This document shows, in pieces, positions 50,000-59,022 of a DNA stretch of 64,000 bases. Numbering within the stretch: position 1 is the stretch's first letter; every line of letters starts with the position of its first letter. A model generated the notes under the pieces. That model had not been told where the DNA came from. It was given only the letters and a program-made list of their open reading frames with translations, and did no database searches. The DNA lies in NCBI GenBank assembly GCA_947447665.1, contig CANFJX010000001.1, positions 432,452 to 496,451 of the forward strand, written 5' to 3'. The position numbers and the translations under genes are program-made. The stretch is from Bacteriovoracaceae bacterium (lineage in GTDB: Bacteria; Bdellovibrionota; UBA1018).

Positions 50000-50021
50000 T
50001 TATACCTTGCTTTGGGTATAA
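50000..50021. promoter_or_regulatory. 22-bp palindrome between divergent genes
   Basis: TTATACC and GGTATAA form perfect 7-bp arms separated by 8 bases, lying only 9 bp from the oxidase start and 12 bp from the MBL-fold start. The TATACC halves also resemble -10 elements, so this may be an operator overlapping both promoters. Confidence 0.5.
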
Positions 50022-50033
50022 GGTGCAGTGGCT

Positions 50034-50903
50034 ATGAAGAAATTTAAAATTCTATCTCATTTATTCCTCACTCAAGCACTTCTGACCTTTAGCTATTCCG
50101 ACTCAATGGCCTCGGCAGCTAAGCCCCCACAAACCCAGATCACCTGGCTAGGACATGCTGCTTTTGAGGTTAAAACACCCGAAGGTCGCGTACTTCTCAT
50201 TGATCCTTGGATCACTAACCCCATGAACCCTTGGATAAACTCCAAGAAAAATCCAGTCAATGAGATCAAAAAGGCAGACTACCTTCTCATCACCCATGGC
50301 CATTCAGATCACGTAGGAGAGGCGGTTGAAATCGCTAAAAAAACAGGAGCTCAGCTCATCACTAATTTTGAACTTGGTCATCAACTGGTCAAAATTCTAA
50401 ACTTCCCCAAGGGACAAGCCGGAATTCAAAATCTGATAAATATCGGGGGAGAAATCGAGATCGCCAATGGCGAAGTCAGGCTCTCCATGACTCCAGCTAT
50501 CCACTCGAGTGGGTTGGAGCATCCTAAAACGCACGAGATGACTTATGGTGGGGAAGCAGGCGGCTTTCTTCTAAAAATTAAGAATGGGCCAACAGTCTAT
50601 CACTCGGGTGACACTGCTTATTTTAAGGACATGGAAATCATCGGGGAAACCGGGGCCCCTGACGTAGCCCTCCTCAATATTGGAGGACACTTCGGGATGA
50701 GCCCAGAAATGGCTGTTCGATCCGCTATTGCCGTACGCGCAAAACTCGCTGTCCCTCATCATTATAAGACTTTTCCAATTTTGACCCAATCTCCTGACAG
50801 TTTTGTTCAAAATCTCTCAAAAGCCGGAATCCCGAGCCGTGTTCTATCGCCCGGAGTTCCGCTCATTTTTGAAAACAACCACATCCAGGGAGAGGTGCAC
50901 TAG
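50034..50903 (+). CDS. secreted MBL-fold metal-dependent hydrolase
   Basis: A signal peptide (KKFKILSHLFLTQALLTFSYSDSMASA) precedes an MBL-fold domain with WLGHAAFEV, the HxHxDH zinc motif in THGHSDHVGE, and later His residues (IHSSG, VPHHYKTFP). The 289-residue protein resembles the UPF0173/YtkL metal-dependent hydrolase family, but with an export signal. The ATG at 50034 is chosen because AAGGTG lies eight bases upstream; a GTG at 50028 is too close. Its stop overlaps the next start by one base, so the pair is coupled. The substrate is unknown. Confidence 0.88.
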   Translation: MKKFKILSHLFLTQALLTFSYSDSMASAAKPPQTQITWLGHAAFEVKTPEGRVLLIDPWITNPMNPWINSKKNPVNEIKKADYLLITHGHSDHVGEAVEIAKKTGAQLITNFELGHQLVKILNFPKGQAGIQNLINIGGEIEIANGEVRLSMTPAIHSSGLEHPKTHEMTYGGEAGGFLLKIKNGPTVYHSGDTAYFKDMEIIGETGAPDVALLNIGGHFGMSPEMAVRSAIAVRAKLAVPHHYKTFPILTQSPDSFVQNLSKAGIPSRVLSPGVPLIFENNHIQGEVH

Positions 50904-53900
50904 TGCCAGCCAGGAAATCATTTTTCAGTAGCCCACGGTTTTGGATGATGCATTTCCTGCTCTTCTTGGCAGGCGTCTACTTCTCAATTCATTTTTACCC
51001 GCAAGCATTTCCAGTCGTCGACCTCAAGATCAAAATGGACCGGACCCAAGCCCTGGAAGCTGCTAAAACCCTCGCACTGAAAAACCAATGGGCACCCGAA
51101 AACTTTCAACAGGCTGCGAGCTTTGACTCGGACCAAGCAACACAGACATTTATTGAACTGGAGGCGGGCGGAAAAAAACGATTTTCTGAGGTGATTCAAG
51201 AAAAACTCTATGCCCCCTATACCTGGACCGTCAGACACTTCAAAGAAGGGTCAATCAATGAGGCCTTGATTTCATTTACCCCAGAGGGTGATTTTTACGG
51301 ATTTCGCCTCTCTCTCCCAGAAACTCAGCCAGGTGCGGCCCTAAAACCCGAGGAGGCCTTGAAAATTGCTGAAAAATCAGCAGAAACTGATTGGAAAATC
51401 AATCTATCAAATTTTCAGCTCGTCGAAAAATCCAGCACGACCCAGCTCAGTAAACGGGTGGATCACCTTTTTGTTTATGAACAAAAGAATCAGAATCTAG
51501 GGGACGGCAGCTTTCGATTATCTCTATCCGTCTCAGGAGACCGACTCTCGGGTATCCGTCATTCGGTCGAAGTACCTGATGCGTTCACCCGTAAGTACGG
51601 AGAAATGAGGTCAGCGAATAACACTATCGCTGGCATTTCGAGTGCGGCGATGCTCGTTCTCTACCTTTTTGGGGGCTGCGCTTTTGGTATTTTTTACCTT
51701 GCCCGAAAAAAATGGCTTTTATGGAAGCCTCCACTCATTGCCGCAGGAATCGTAGCTCTGCTCCAAGGACTCGAGAGACTGAACCAACTCCCCCTGGCTT
51801 GGATGCAATACGACACAGCCATTCCAAAGGCAGCGTTCCTACTCAAGTCGTTTCTTTCGGCAAACTTGGTTTTTTTGGGGGATTTCTTTGTCCTATCCTT
51901 ATCTTTTATGGCAGCTGAAAGTCTGAGTCGCCTAGCCTACCCAAAACATCCTCAACTTTGGCGGATTTGGAGCCCTCGAAACGCTAGCACCTATGAAGTC
52001 TTAGGCAGAACCCTGGGTGGTTACCTTTCAGTCGGCATGTTCTTCGCTTATGTCGTATGCATTTATATTGTGGGCTCCCAACTCCTGGGATGGTGGAGTC
52101 CGGCCGATATTCTTTTTCAACCCGACGCCCTGGCGAGCTATTTCCCATGGTTTACTTCGATTTCGCAATCACTTCACGCAGGATTCTGGGAGGAATCTCT
52201 TTTCAGAGCCGTTCCGCTCGCAAGTGCCGCACTAATAGGAGATCGACTAGGTCGGCGAAAGCTCTGGATTACCCTAGGTTTTGTAGTGCAAGCCCTTATT
52301 TTTGCAACCGCTCACGCCAACTATCCCGCACAGCCCTCCTATGCTAGAGTAGTCGAGCTAATTTTGCCGTCCATCGGCTTTGGACTCATTTACCTGAATT
52401 TTGGTTTACTCCCCGGGATCATCCTTCACTTCACGTTTGATGTGATTTCGTTCGCGATTCCCCTTTTCGTATCGACCTCGCCCCGCGCCTGGGTGGAGCA
52501 AACAATGGTCGTTCTACTCACCCTTCTCCCTCTGATCATTGTCCTTTTCGGACGTTTACGAACGGGTCGATGGGGCCATCTCGAGGGATCGGCGCTCAAT
52601 CAAGGCTGGACTCCCATTGCCTCAGCAGAAAGGGTCACAACAGAAACGCCTTCGAGAACTCTCCTACCCGTCAGCACATTCTCTTATCGTGTCATTCAAA
52701 TCCTAGGAGTCACTTGCCTGGCTTTGAGCTTCACTTCATTCCGTCCACAGAGTGATACCTGGAACCTCAACGTGACTCGCGATGAGGCGATTCGCCTTGC
52801 TAGGGATTATTGGAAAAGTGAACTGAACGCCGACTGGGAACCCCAGGCTCGATTGTTAAGTTCAGAAACACTCGCAGACGAATTCGTCTGGAAAGTAGGG
52901 GGGCCCCAAGCCTACCGCCAACTCCTAGGGAGCTACCTGAGCCCGCCAGTCTGGTCTGTCCGCTTTGTCCGATTCAATGTCAGCGTCGCCGAAAGGGCAG
53001 AATCATTCCAAGTTATCATTGCGAGAAATCGGCAAATCCTGGGAAGCGCTCACATTGTGCCCGAAGAGAGAGCTCTCAAGAGTTTAACCGAAGAACAGGC
53101 GCGAATCCTTGCCCTCAAGCGTATCGAAAGTGAATCTCAGCTCAAACCCCCAAGAATCCAGGAGGTTGCGAGCTCCGCTATTAAGCAACCTCATCGTGTC
53201 GATTGGTTTTTTACCTTGAGAGACCAAGACACTCCTTTAAAGGAAGGGGAAGCTCGATTGTCCGTCTACCTGAGCGGCGAACAGGTAACATCATCGTCGA
53301 GGTTTGTCTTTGTCCCTGAAGATTGGGTGCGGCATGACCGTGGGCAAAAAACAACGATTCGAATTTTGAACTCGACCTGCTGGATGACGCTAGTCCTTTT
53401 AGCTCTCGCAGCCTTCAGCTATTGCCTGATCCAATGGACCCAGAAAAAATTTGATGCCACATCATTTAAGAGTGCCTATTTTTTCTTTCTGGCCTTAGGA
53501 GTGGCCCGAATGCTCAACGCTTTACCTGCGAGTATAGCTAATTTTTCTACGGTCGAGCCCAAACTCAACCAGTGGATCAGTCTCTTCCTTTTTGATTTTA
53601 TCAAAATAGCGATGACTGCGTTTTTCCCCGCACTTTTACTTGGATATTTGAGATTTCAAGCCAAAGTGGGACTTCCTCAACAGGCGAAAAGATCTCCCTG
53701 GAATCGGATCGGGACCGGACTGAGTATAGGTGTTATTTTTTACGTCCTTCTTGGAGCTGCACAATCAGTATTAACCCAGGAATTTCCAAAAATTCCTGAT
53801 TTTCAAGCCCTCACAGAATACTTCACTCCCCTGTTCGGGCTCAACGTCTTCCAGAATTTTTGTCTTTTCTCTCTCATTCTACTTTTCATCTACCAAACCC

Positions 53901-54250
53901 TCGCTCGCCTAAGCTCTCAAGGGAGTCGGCGCCTAGTCTCAGGATTTCTGCTCGTTCTAGTTCTCAGTCTGGCAGTCGCAGGATCTCAGGCACAAAACTT
54001 CTTAGAATGCGGGCTGATTGGAAGCGTCGGAGCGCTCTTGATTTCTTTTGCGATTTATTTTCCGCTTCGTGGCGACCCAGCTCTCATCCCGCTTGCCACT
54101 GCGGGTTACGTCATCCTCGGACAAATCCGCCAGATCATGCTCCAACCCTATCCTGAGATCACTGTAACTGCAGGGCTCTCCATCTTGCTGGTAGGCGTAG
54201 GCTCGCTCCTTTGGTATAACTCAATCCTATGGAGTCCCAAAAGGACCTAG
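50903..54250 (+). CDS. giant duplicated CPBP-type membrane protein
   Basis: This 1115-residue multi-span protein is made of two similar halves (about 1-590 and 615-1115). Each starts with a PepSY-like soluble part (RTQALEAAKTLALKNQW, RDEAIRLARDYWKSELN), then a VPDAF/VPEDW junction and a bundle of membrane helices. The first half has CPBP (CAAX/bacteriocin-processing) protease motifs: Glu430-Glu431 in FWEESLFR, His471 in FATAHANY, and His509 with Asp513 in HFTFDV. The second half lacks EExxxR and looks inactive. The GTG start has GGGAGAGG seven bases upstream. Its 3' end overlaps recO by 22 bp. Function unknown; intramembrane protease inferred. Confidence 0.75.
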   Translation: MPARKSFFSSPRFWMMHFLLFLAGVYFSIHFYPQAFPVVDLKIKMDRTQALEAAKTLALKNQWAPENFQQAASFDSDQATQTFIELEAGGKKRFSEVIQEKLYAPYTWTVRHFKEGSINEALISFTPEGDFYGFRLSLPETQPGAALKPEEALKIAEKSAETDWKINLSNFQLVEKSSTTQLSKRVDHLFVYEQKNQNLGDGSFRLSLSVSGDRLSGIRHSVEVPDAFTRKYGEMRSANNTIAGISSAAMLVLYLFGGCAFGIFYLARKKWLLWKPPLIAAGIVALLQGLERLNQLPLAWMQYDTAIPKAAFLLKSFLSANLVFLGDFFVLSLSFMAAESLSRLAYPKHPQLWRIWSPRNASTYEVLGRTLGGYLSVGMFFAYVVCIYIVGSQLLGWWSPADILFQPDALASYFPWFTSISQSLHAGFWEESLFRAVPLASAALIGDRLGRRKLWITLGFVVQALIFATAHANYPAQPSYARVVELILPSIGFGLIYLNFGLLPGIILHFTFDVISFAIPLFVSTSPRAWVEQTMVVLLTLLPLIIVLFGRLRTGRWGHLEGSALNQGWTPIASAERVTTETPSRTLLPVSTFSYRVIQILGVTCLALSFTSFRPQSDTWNLNVTRDEAIRLARDYWKSELNADWEPQARLLSSETLADEFVWKVGGPQAYRQLLGSYLSPPVWSVRFVRFNVSVAERAESFQVIIARNRQILGSAHIVPEERALKSLTEEQARILALKRIESESQLKPPRIQEVASSAIKQPHRVDWFFTLRDQDTPLKEGEARLSVYLSGEQVTSSSRFVFVPEDWVRHDRGQKTTIRILNSTCWMTLVLLALAAFSYCLIQWTQKKFDATSFKSAYFFFLALGVARMLNALPASIANFSTVEPKLNQWISLFLFDFIKIAMTAFFPALLLGYLRFQAKVGLPQQAKRSPWNRIGTGLSIGVIFYVLLGAAQSVLTQEFPKIPDFQALTEYFTPLFGLNVFQNFCLFSLILLFIYQTLARLSSQGSRRLVSGFLLVLVLSLAVAGSQAQNFLECGLIGSVGALLISFAIYFPLRGDPALIPLATAGYVILGQIRQIMLQPYPEITVTAGLSILLVGVGSLLWYNSILWSPKRT

Positions 54251-55080
54251 CGATCATCATTAAATCAATCCAGTTCGAGGAGCGCCACCGAATTGTTACC
54301 GCGATTACTCAAAATCACGGACTCGTCACGGCTATGGCTAAGAACTCCGTCCAATCAAGGCGATTCGGGGGAGCGCTCGATCTTTTTGCTGCGAGTGATT
54401 GGATTTTTAGGTTTAAGCCAAATAACGATCTCGCGTTTCTGAATGAAGCCCAAGTCAGGGAGTCGTTTGATCATTTAAGGAAGAACTTTGAGAAATTCTC
54501 TCTAGCGAGCGCTCTGACAGAATTTCTGCTCCGAGTCGCTCCCCAAAACCAGGCCTGCCCAGATCTATTTCAACTCCACGCGAACGCTCTTTTTGCTTTG
54601 GACCAGAATCCGAATACTCAAGGATCTGAAGTTTTCTTTTTAAATTGCTACTTAATGAGGCTCCTCCATTGGAGCGGTAACCGCCCTCAACTCAACGCCT
54701 GCCTCCAATGCCAAAACTCACTAGAAACCCTTGATGCTTATCCCGAAATCAACTGCCTCATCGTAGATGCGGGGTGGACTTGCCCTGCCTGCCGCACCCA
54801 CTCCCAACGACACATCGACGAAAGTCGAGCACAGGGTTTTGAGCAATCCTTTTTTAGAGTCACGCCCAAAGCTCTGCTAGAAATCCAGCTCGTCCTAGGC
54901 GCCCCGATTCGCCGAATCCTTCTGAGCTCGCTCGCCCCTCAAAATATTCAAGAACAGCAAAAAGAGCAGGCGGATTTATTTCGCTGGATCGAAGCGTTGT
55001 TTATTTATCATATTCCGGGATTTGATCAGAGGCCGATGAAGAGCCTACGATTTATCGGATTGGAATCGAGTTTGAAGTAG
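54229..55080 (+). CDS. recO: DNA repair protein RecO
   Basis: RecO helps load RecA on SSB-covered gaps. The 283-residue protein has the N-terminal OB fold (DLAIIIKSIQFEERHRIVTAITQNHGLVTAMAKNS), a helical middle with LFQLHANALFALD and a four-cysteine zinc site (CLQCQN...CPAC). Size is a little longer than E. coli RecO (242). It overlaps the 3' end of the CPBP-type gene by 22 bp, suggesting co-translation. Confidence 0.9.
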   Translation: MESQKDLAIIIKSIQFEERHRIVTAITQNHGLVTAMAKNSVQSRRFGGALDLFAASDWIFRFKPNNDLAFLNEAQVRESFDHLRKNFEKFSLASALTEFLLRVAPQNQACPDLFQLHANALFALDQNPNTQGSEVFFLNCYLMRLLHWSGNRPQLNACLQCQNSLETLDAYPEINCLIVDAGWTCPACRTHSQRHIDESRAQGFEQSFFRVTPKALLEIQLVLGAPIRRILLSSLAPQNIQEQQKEQADLFRWIEALFIYHIPGFDQRPMKSLRFIGLESSLK

Positions 55081-55152
55081 GCTTAAGAGTCAATTACATG
55101 TTCACTCATCTTAGGGCCGGAACCGCCTACTCTACATCCAATAGCCACCGCC

Positions 55153-55698
55153 CTACTGCCGCAAAATCCAGTCTGCAACCTCAATCAGTGAATCCCCAAC
55201 GAACTTCGCCCCCCCGGATTGCGACCCGTTTTTTTCGGTATTTCGCCCTTCTCCGGTGCGGACGAGGAGGCTCCCTTTACAGCCAGCGGCTTGGCCCGCC
55301 TCGATATCTGAGCGCTTATCTCCGATCATGTAAGACTGAGATAGTTGAATCCCTAATTTCTGAGCCGCATCGAGGATGAGCTTGGGTTTAGGCTTTCGAC
55401 AATCGCAGTCGTCTTCTGGGCGGTGAAAGCAGAGCTCAAAATGATCAATTGCCACCTCAAAAGGGGCTAGTAAATCCTGAAGCCGCTGGTGAATTTGAGG
55501 GAGAACCCCTGGCGGGATTAATCCCCTGCCCACCCCTGACTGGTTGGAGACCACGACAAGTAAAAAACCCCTTCGCTTCAATGCCTGAAGGCCTTGCCCC
55601 ACCCCGGACAAAAGAATCATTTGTTCGGGGCGATTGAGGTATCCAGGATCATCATTCAGGGTGCCATCGCGATCGAGAAATACGGCTTTATTCACCAT
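55153..55698 (-). CDS. gmhB: heptose 1,7-bisphosphate phosphatase (HAD family)
   Basis: GmhB removes the 7-phosphate of D-glycero-manno-heptose bisphosphate, in ADP-heptose synthesis for LPS. The protein has FLDRDGTLN (HAD nucleophile Asp), VSNQSGVGRG, and FHRPEDDCDCRKPKP, the Cys/His zinc loop characteristic of the family, followed by the GDKRSDIEAG motif IV. I start at the ATG at 55698 (181 residues), because the frame's upstream part to 55740 is not family-like. It is divergent from the MsbA-like gene. Confidence 0.9.
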   Translation of the reverse strand: MVNKAVFLDRDGTLNDDPGYLNRPEQMILLSGVGQGLQALKRRGFLLVVVSNQSGVGRGLIPPGVLPQIHQRLQDLLAPFEVAIDHFELCFHRPEDDCDCRKPKPKLILDAAQKLGIQLSQSYMIGDKRSDIEAGQAAGCKGSLLVRTGEGRNTEKNGSQSGGAKFVGDSLIEVADWILRQ

Positions 55699-55773
55699 GG
55701 ACCCAATCCTATCGGGAAAAGGAATTCTTGTCGAAGCCAAAGCTCTTATGACATGATCCCGAAGGACCCCATC

Positions 55774-57501
55774 ATGAAATCATTGCGCAGACTTTTACCG
55801 TATCTCCGCCCCCATCTCGGCCTCATTCTCTGTAGTGCCTTGTTGGCTATCCCATTATCGGCCATCCGTCTCGGCCCTGCTCCGGTAGTACGCTACCTGC
55901 TTGATCATATCCTGGTGCAAAAAGACACGACCAAGCTTCTCTACTTCCCCTTTGCACTGATAGGGCTCTATGTTTTAAATTTTGTCGTGCGCTTCACACA
56001 CTATTTTTTGCTCCGGGTGGTGATCATCCGGGTCAATCAAAAGTTAAAAAACCAAATTTTCCACCATCTCATGGGTCTGTCTGCCGACTATTTTTCATCC
56101 AACAGCACGGGAGCCCTCATCTCCCGAACCGGTAACGATCCCCAGTATATTGACTCAGGCCTGTCCTGCATCAACGTGATCATCCGTGAGCCCGTTACCT
56201 TACTCTTTTTGCTGGGCTACGTCCTTTATCTCAACTGGAAGCTCACACTCATTACCTTTTTTATTGTTCCCGCCCTCGCTTGGGTTTTTTCGATCACAGG
56301 TAAGCGCCTCAAGCGATACTTATCAAAAATCACCGAGGTCAACGCCCGACTCGTGTCAGCGCTTCAAGAAAGCTATTCAGGAGTCAGGATCATTAAGACG
56401 TTTCGACTCGAAAAATACGTCTATAAAAAATTCAGAGAGCGAACCGAAGAGTTTAGCCAACTCTTAATCAAAACATCTCTCATCGAGGAGGCCTCCCACC
56501 CGCTGGTAGAACTTTTGAGCGCCGTTGCCCTGGCCCCAGTCATTTATTTCGGCGGAACTCAGGTGATGAGCGGAAAAATGACTCCGGGAGATCTGTTCGC
56601 ATTTTTTACAGTTTTTGCGATGATGATGAATCCCATCCGAATGCTGAACGACGTCAATATCAAACTGAATCAAGCCGCAGCGGCTTGTGAGCGGATTTTT
56701 GAAATTTTTGATTGGCAGTCTAGCCTTCACCAACCAACCCACCCCGAAAAAATCCGAGAAGTAAAGCGAGGCCTGAGCATCGAAAAGGTGTCGTTTTCAT
56801 ACCCTGATGCACCTCAACGTTTAATTTTAAAAAATATCAATTTCGAGATCCCCTGCGGCCAAGCAGTCGCTCTCGTCGGTGCGAGCGGAGCAGGAAAAAG
56901 CTCCATGGTCAGCCTGATTCCAAGAATTTTTGACGTGACCTCAGGCCAAATCAAAGTGGATGGTCAGGATATCCGCAACCTCAATCTAGACGATGTGCGC
57001 AGGCTCATTGCGGTCGTGAGTCAGGATGTTTTTTTGTTCAATGACACGATCGAGGAAAATATCCGCTGCGGAAGGCTCTCCGCCACCCCGGATGAAATCC
57101 TAGATGCAGCGAAAAAAGCCCATGCCCTCGAGTTTATTCAAGCCCTGCCTGATGGCTTCAAAACTCGTGTCGGTGACCGAGGTCAAAAGCTGTCCGGCGG
57201 TGAGCGCCAGCGTATTTCTATTGCCCGGGCCTTTTTGCGCCAGGCCCCGATCTTGATCCTAGATGAAGCCACGTCGAGTTTAGACTCCCACTCGGAGCGT
57301 GCCGTACAAAGCGCGCTCGATGAACTCATGCGCAACCGAACCACTCTCATCATCGCTCATCGACTGAGTACCATTCGCCATGCAGATTTAATCCTAGTTC
57401 TGAAAGAAGGGGAAATCGTCGAGCGAGGCACCCACGATGAGCTGATTGAACTCAATGGAATTTATGCTCGCTTCCACGAGCAACCCATCAGCGTAGGTTG
57501 A
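55774..57501 (+). CDS. msbA: MsbA-like lipid A/phospholipid ABC exporter
   Basis: This 575-residue half-transporter fuses a six-helix ABC membrane domain to an ATPase. Walker A is GASGAGKSS, the signature LSGGERQRI, Walker B ILILDEATS. The size and single-chain fusion match MsbA, which flips lipid A-core across the inner membrane; with gmhB next door a lipid A role fits, but other MsbA-type exporters cannot be excluded. The ATG at 55774 has AAGGA seven bases upstream; the frame extends to 55594 through the divergent gmhB, which I reject. Confidence 0.88.
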   Translation: MKSLRRLLPYLRPHLGLILCSALLAIPLSAIRLGPAPVVRYLLDHILVQKDTTKLLYFPFALIGLYVLNFVVRFTHYFLLRVVIIRVNQKLKNQIFHHLMGLSADYFSSNSTGALISRTGNDPQYIDSGLSCINVIIREPVTLLFLLGYVLYLNWKLTLITFFIVPALAWVFSITGKRLKRYLSKITEVNARLVSALQESYSGVRIIKTFRLEKYVYKKFRERTEEFSQLLIKTSLIEEASHPLVELLSAVALAPVIYFGGTQVMSGKMTPGDLFAFFTVFAMMMNPIRMLNDVNIKLNQAAAACERIFEIFDWQSSLHQPTHPEKIREVKRGLSIEKVSFSYPDAPQRLILKNINFEIPCGQAVALVGASGAGKSSMVSLIPRIFDVTSGQIKVDGQDIRNLNLDDVRRLIAVVSQDVFLFNDTIEENIRCGRLSATPDEILDAAKKAHALEFIQALPDGFKTRVGDRGQKLSGGERQRISIARAFLRQAPILILDEATSSLDSHSERAVQSALDELMRNRTTLIIAHRLSTIRHADLILVLKEGEIVERGTHDELIELNGIYARFHEQPISVG

Positions 57502-57642
57502 GAGAAACCAAGCGAGGCCTCTCAAGCACAATCAAATCGCCTAAGCAAAGGGCTATTCGCCGTCTTGTCCGCCAGCCTGCCATGGCCCGTGACGATACTG
57601 AAAATAGCTGCTTTTCCTGAAAAGCTCTGATAATCCACTCTC

Positions 57643-59022
57643 ATGAAAAGCACTCCTGAATCCATTGATTCCCCAACCTCTCCCACCTCAGCTCCCGAAG
57701 TCCAAAATCTTAAGGACATGGCTGACCTCGTCTCGCTCTGCAAAAGACGAGGATTTGTTTTCCCTTCCAGCGAGGTTTACGGCGGAATCAACGCCTGTTG
57801 GGACTATGGCCCCTTAGGGATCGAGCTCAAGCGAAACGTCAAGGAACTCTGGTGGAGAGCGATGACCGACCGCGAGGACGTCGAGGGACTGGATGCTGCC
57901 ATCCTCATGCACCCTCGAGTTTGGGAGGCGTCGGGCCACGTAGCAGGATTTGTTGACCCGTTGGTGGATTGCAAAAAGTGCAAATCCCGATTTCGTGCCG
58001 ACAAGCTGGAGCCCGAAGTATTACAGGAGAAAAAATGTCCTGAGTGCGGGGGAGAACTGACTGAACCCCGACAATTCAACCTCATGTTCAAAACCCATAT
58101 GGGGCCGCTGGAGGACTCCGCCTCGATCGTATACTTGAGACCCGAGACGGCCCAGGGAATTTACGTCAACTTTGTCAACGTGCATCAATCCAGCAGGCAG
58201 AAAGTCCCATTCGGGATTGCCCAGATCGGTAAAGCCTTCCGAAATGAGATTACGCCGGGCAACTTCATTTTTAGAACCCGTGAATTTGAACAAATGGAAA
58301 TGCAGTTCTTCGTCAAGCCTGGCACTGACATGGAGTGGTTTGATCAATGGAAGGAAGCGCGAATCCAATGGCACCTCAGGAATGGAATCCGAAAAGAAAA
58401 GCTCAGATTTCATGAACACGGCCCGGGCGAATTAGCCCACTACGCCAAGGCTGCCTTCGACATCGAATATGAGTTCCCATTTGGGTGGCAAGAGCTCGAA
58501 GGAATTCACAACCGAAGTGATTTTGACTTGGGTCGTCATCAACAATTTAGCGGAAAAAAATTAGAGTACTACGACGAAATTACCAAGGAACGCTATTTGC
58601 CTTACATTGTCGAAACTTCAGCCGGCTGCGATCGAACCTTGCTGGTAGCTCTTGCCGACGCTTATCGCTTTGATGGCGATAGGACTTGGCTCTCCCTTCA
58701 TCCCAATCTTGCACCGTACAAGGCTGCAGTATTTCCATTGATGAAAAAGCCGGAATTGCTTCAATATTCTGAAAAGGTTTATAGTGACCTTAAGAAGCGA
58801 TTCCGAGCCACTACCGATGACGCGGGATCCATAGGCAAGCGATATCGTCGCCAAGATGAAATCGGTACACCTTTTGGAGTTACGATCGACTATGACACTC
58901 TTACCGAACACACAGTCACCATCCGTCACCGAGACACCATGGCCCAAGAAAGGGTCCCTGCTGAAAGGCTCTGCGAGTTCATCAGCGAAAAATTCCAAAA
59001 CTGGAACGGGTCCTCGGTTTAG
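57643..59022 (+). CDS. glyS: glycyl-tRNA synthetase, single-chain type
   Basis: GlyRS charges tRNA-Gly. The 459-residue protein is the homodimeric alpha2 (archaeal/eukaryotic) type, not the GlyQ/GlyS tetramer. It has [19 protein letters not shown], a four-Cys zinc pair (CKKCKS, CPEC), motif 2 [25 protein letters not shown], and motif 3 [16 protein letters not shown], then an anticodon domain. A start at 57720 is also possible. Its 3' end overlaps the ppdK frame; see the ppdK entry. Confidence 0.94.
   Translation: MKSTPESIDSPTSPTSAPEVQNLKDMADLVSLCKRRGFVFPSSEVYGGINACWDYGPLGIELKRNVKELWWRAMTDREDVEGLDAAILMHPRVWEASGHVAGFVDPLVDCKKCKSRFRADKLEPEVLQEKKCPECGGELTEPRQFNLMFKTHMGPLEDSASIVYLRPETAQGIYVNFVNVHQSSRQKVPFGIAQIGKAFRNEITPGNFIFRTREFEQMEMQFFVKPGTDMEWFDQWKEARIQWHLRNGIRKEKLRFHEHGPGELAHYAKAAFDIEYEFPFGWQELEGIHNRSDFDLGRHQQFSGKKLEYYDEITKERYLPYIVETSAGCDRTLLVALADAYRFDGDRTWLSLHPNLAPYKAAVFPLMKKPELLQYSEKVYSDLKKRFRATTDDAGSIGKRYRRQDEIGTPFGVTIDYDTLTEHTVTIRHRDTMAQERVPAERLCEFISEKFQNWNGSSV

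Noticed and set aside
55594..55773. Extended start of the MsbA-like gene
   Set aside because: It runs through the divergent gmhB; ATG 55774 has a good ribosome binding site.
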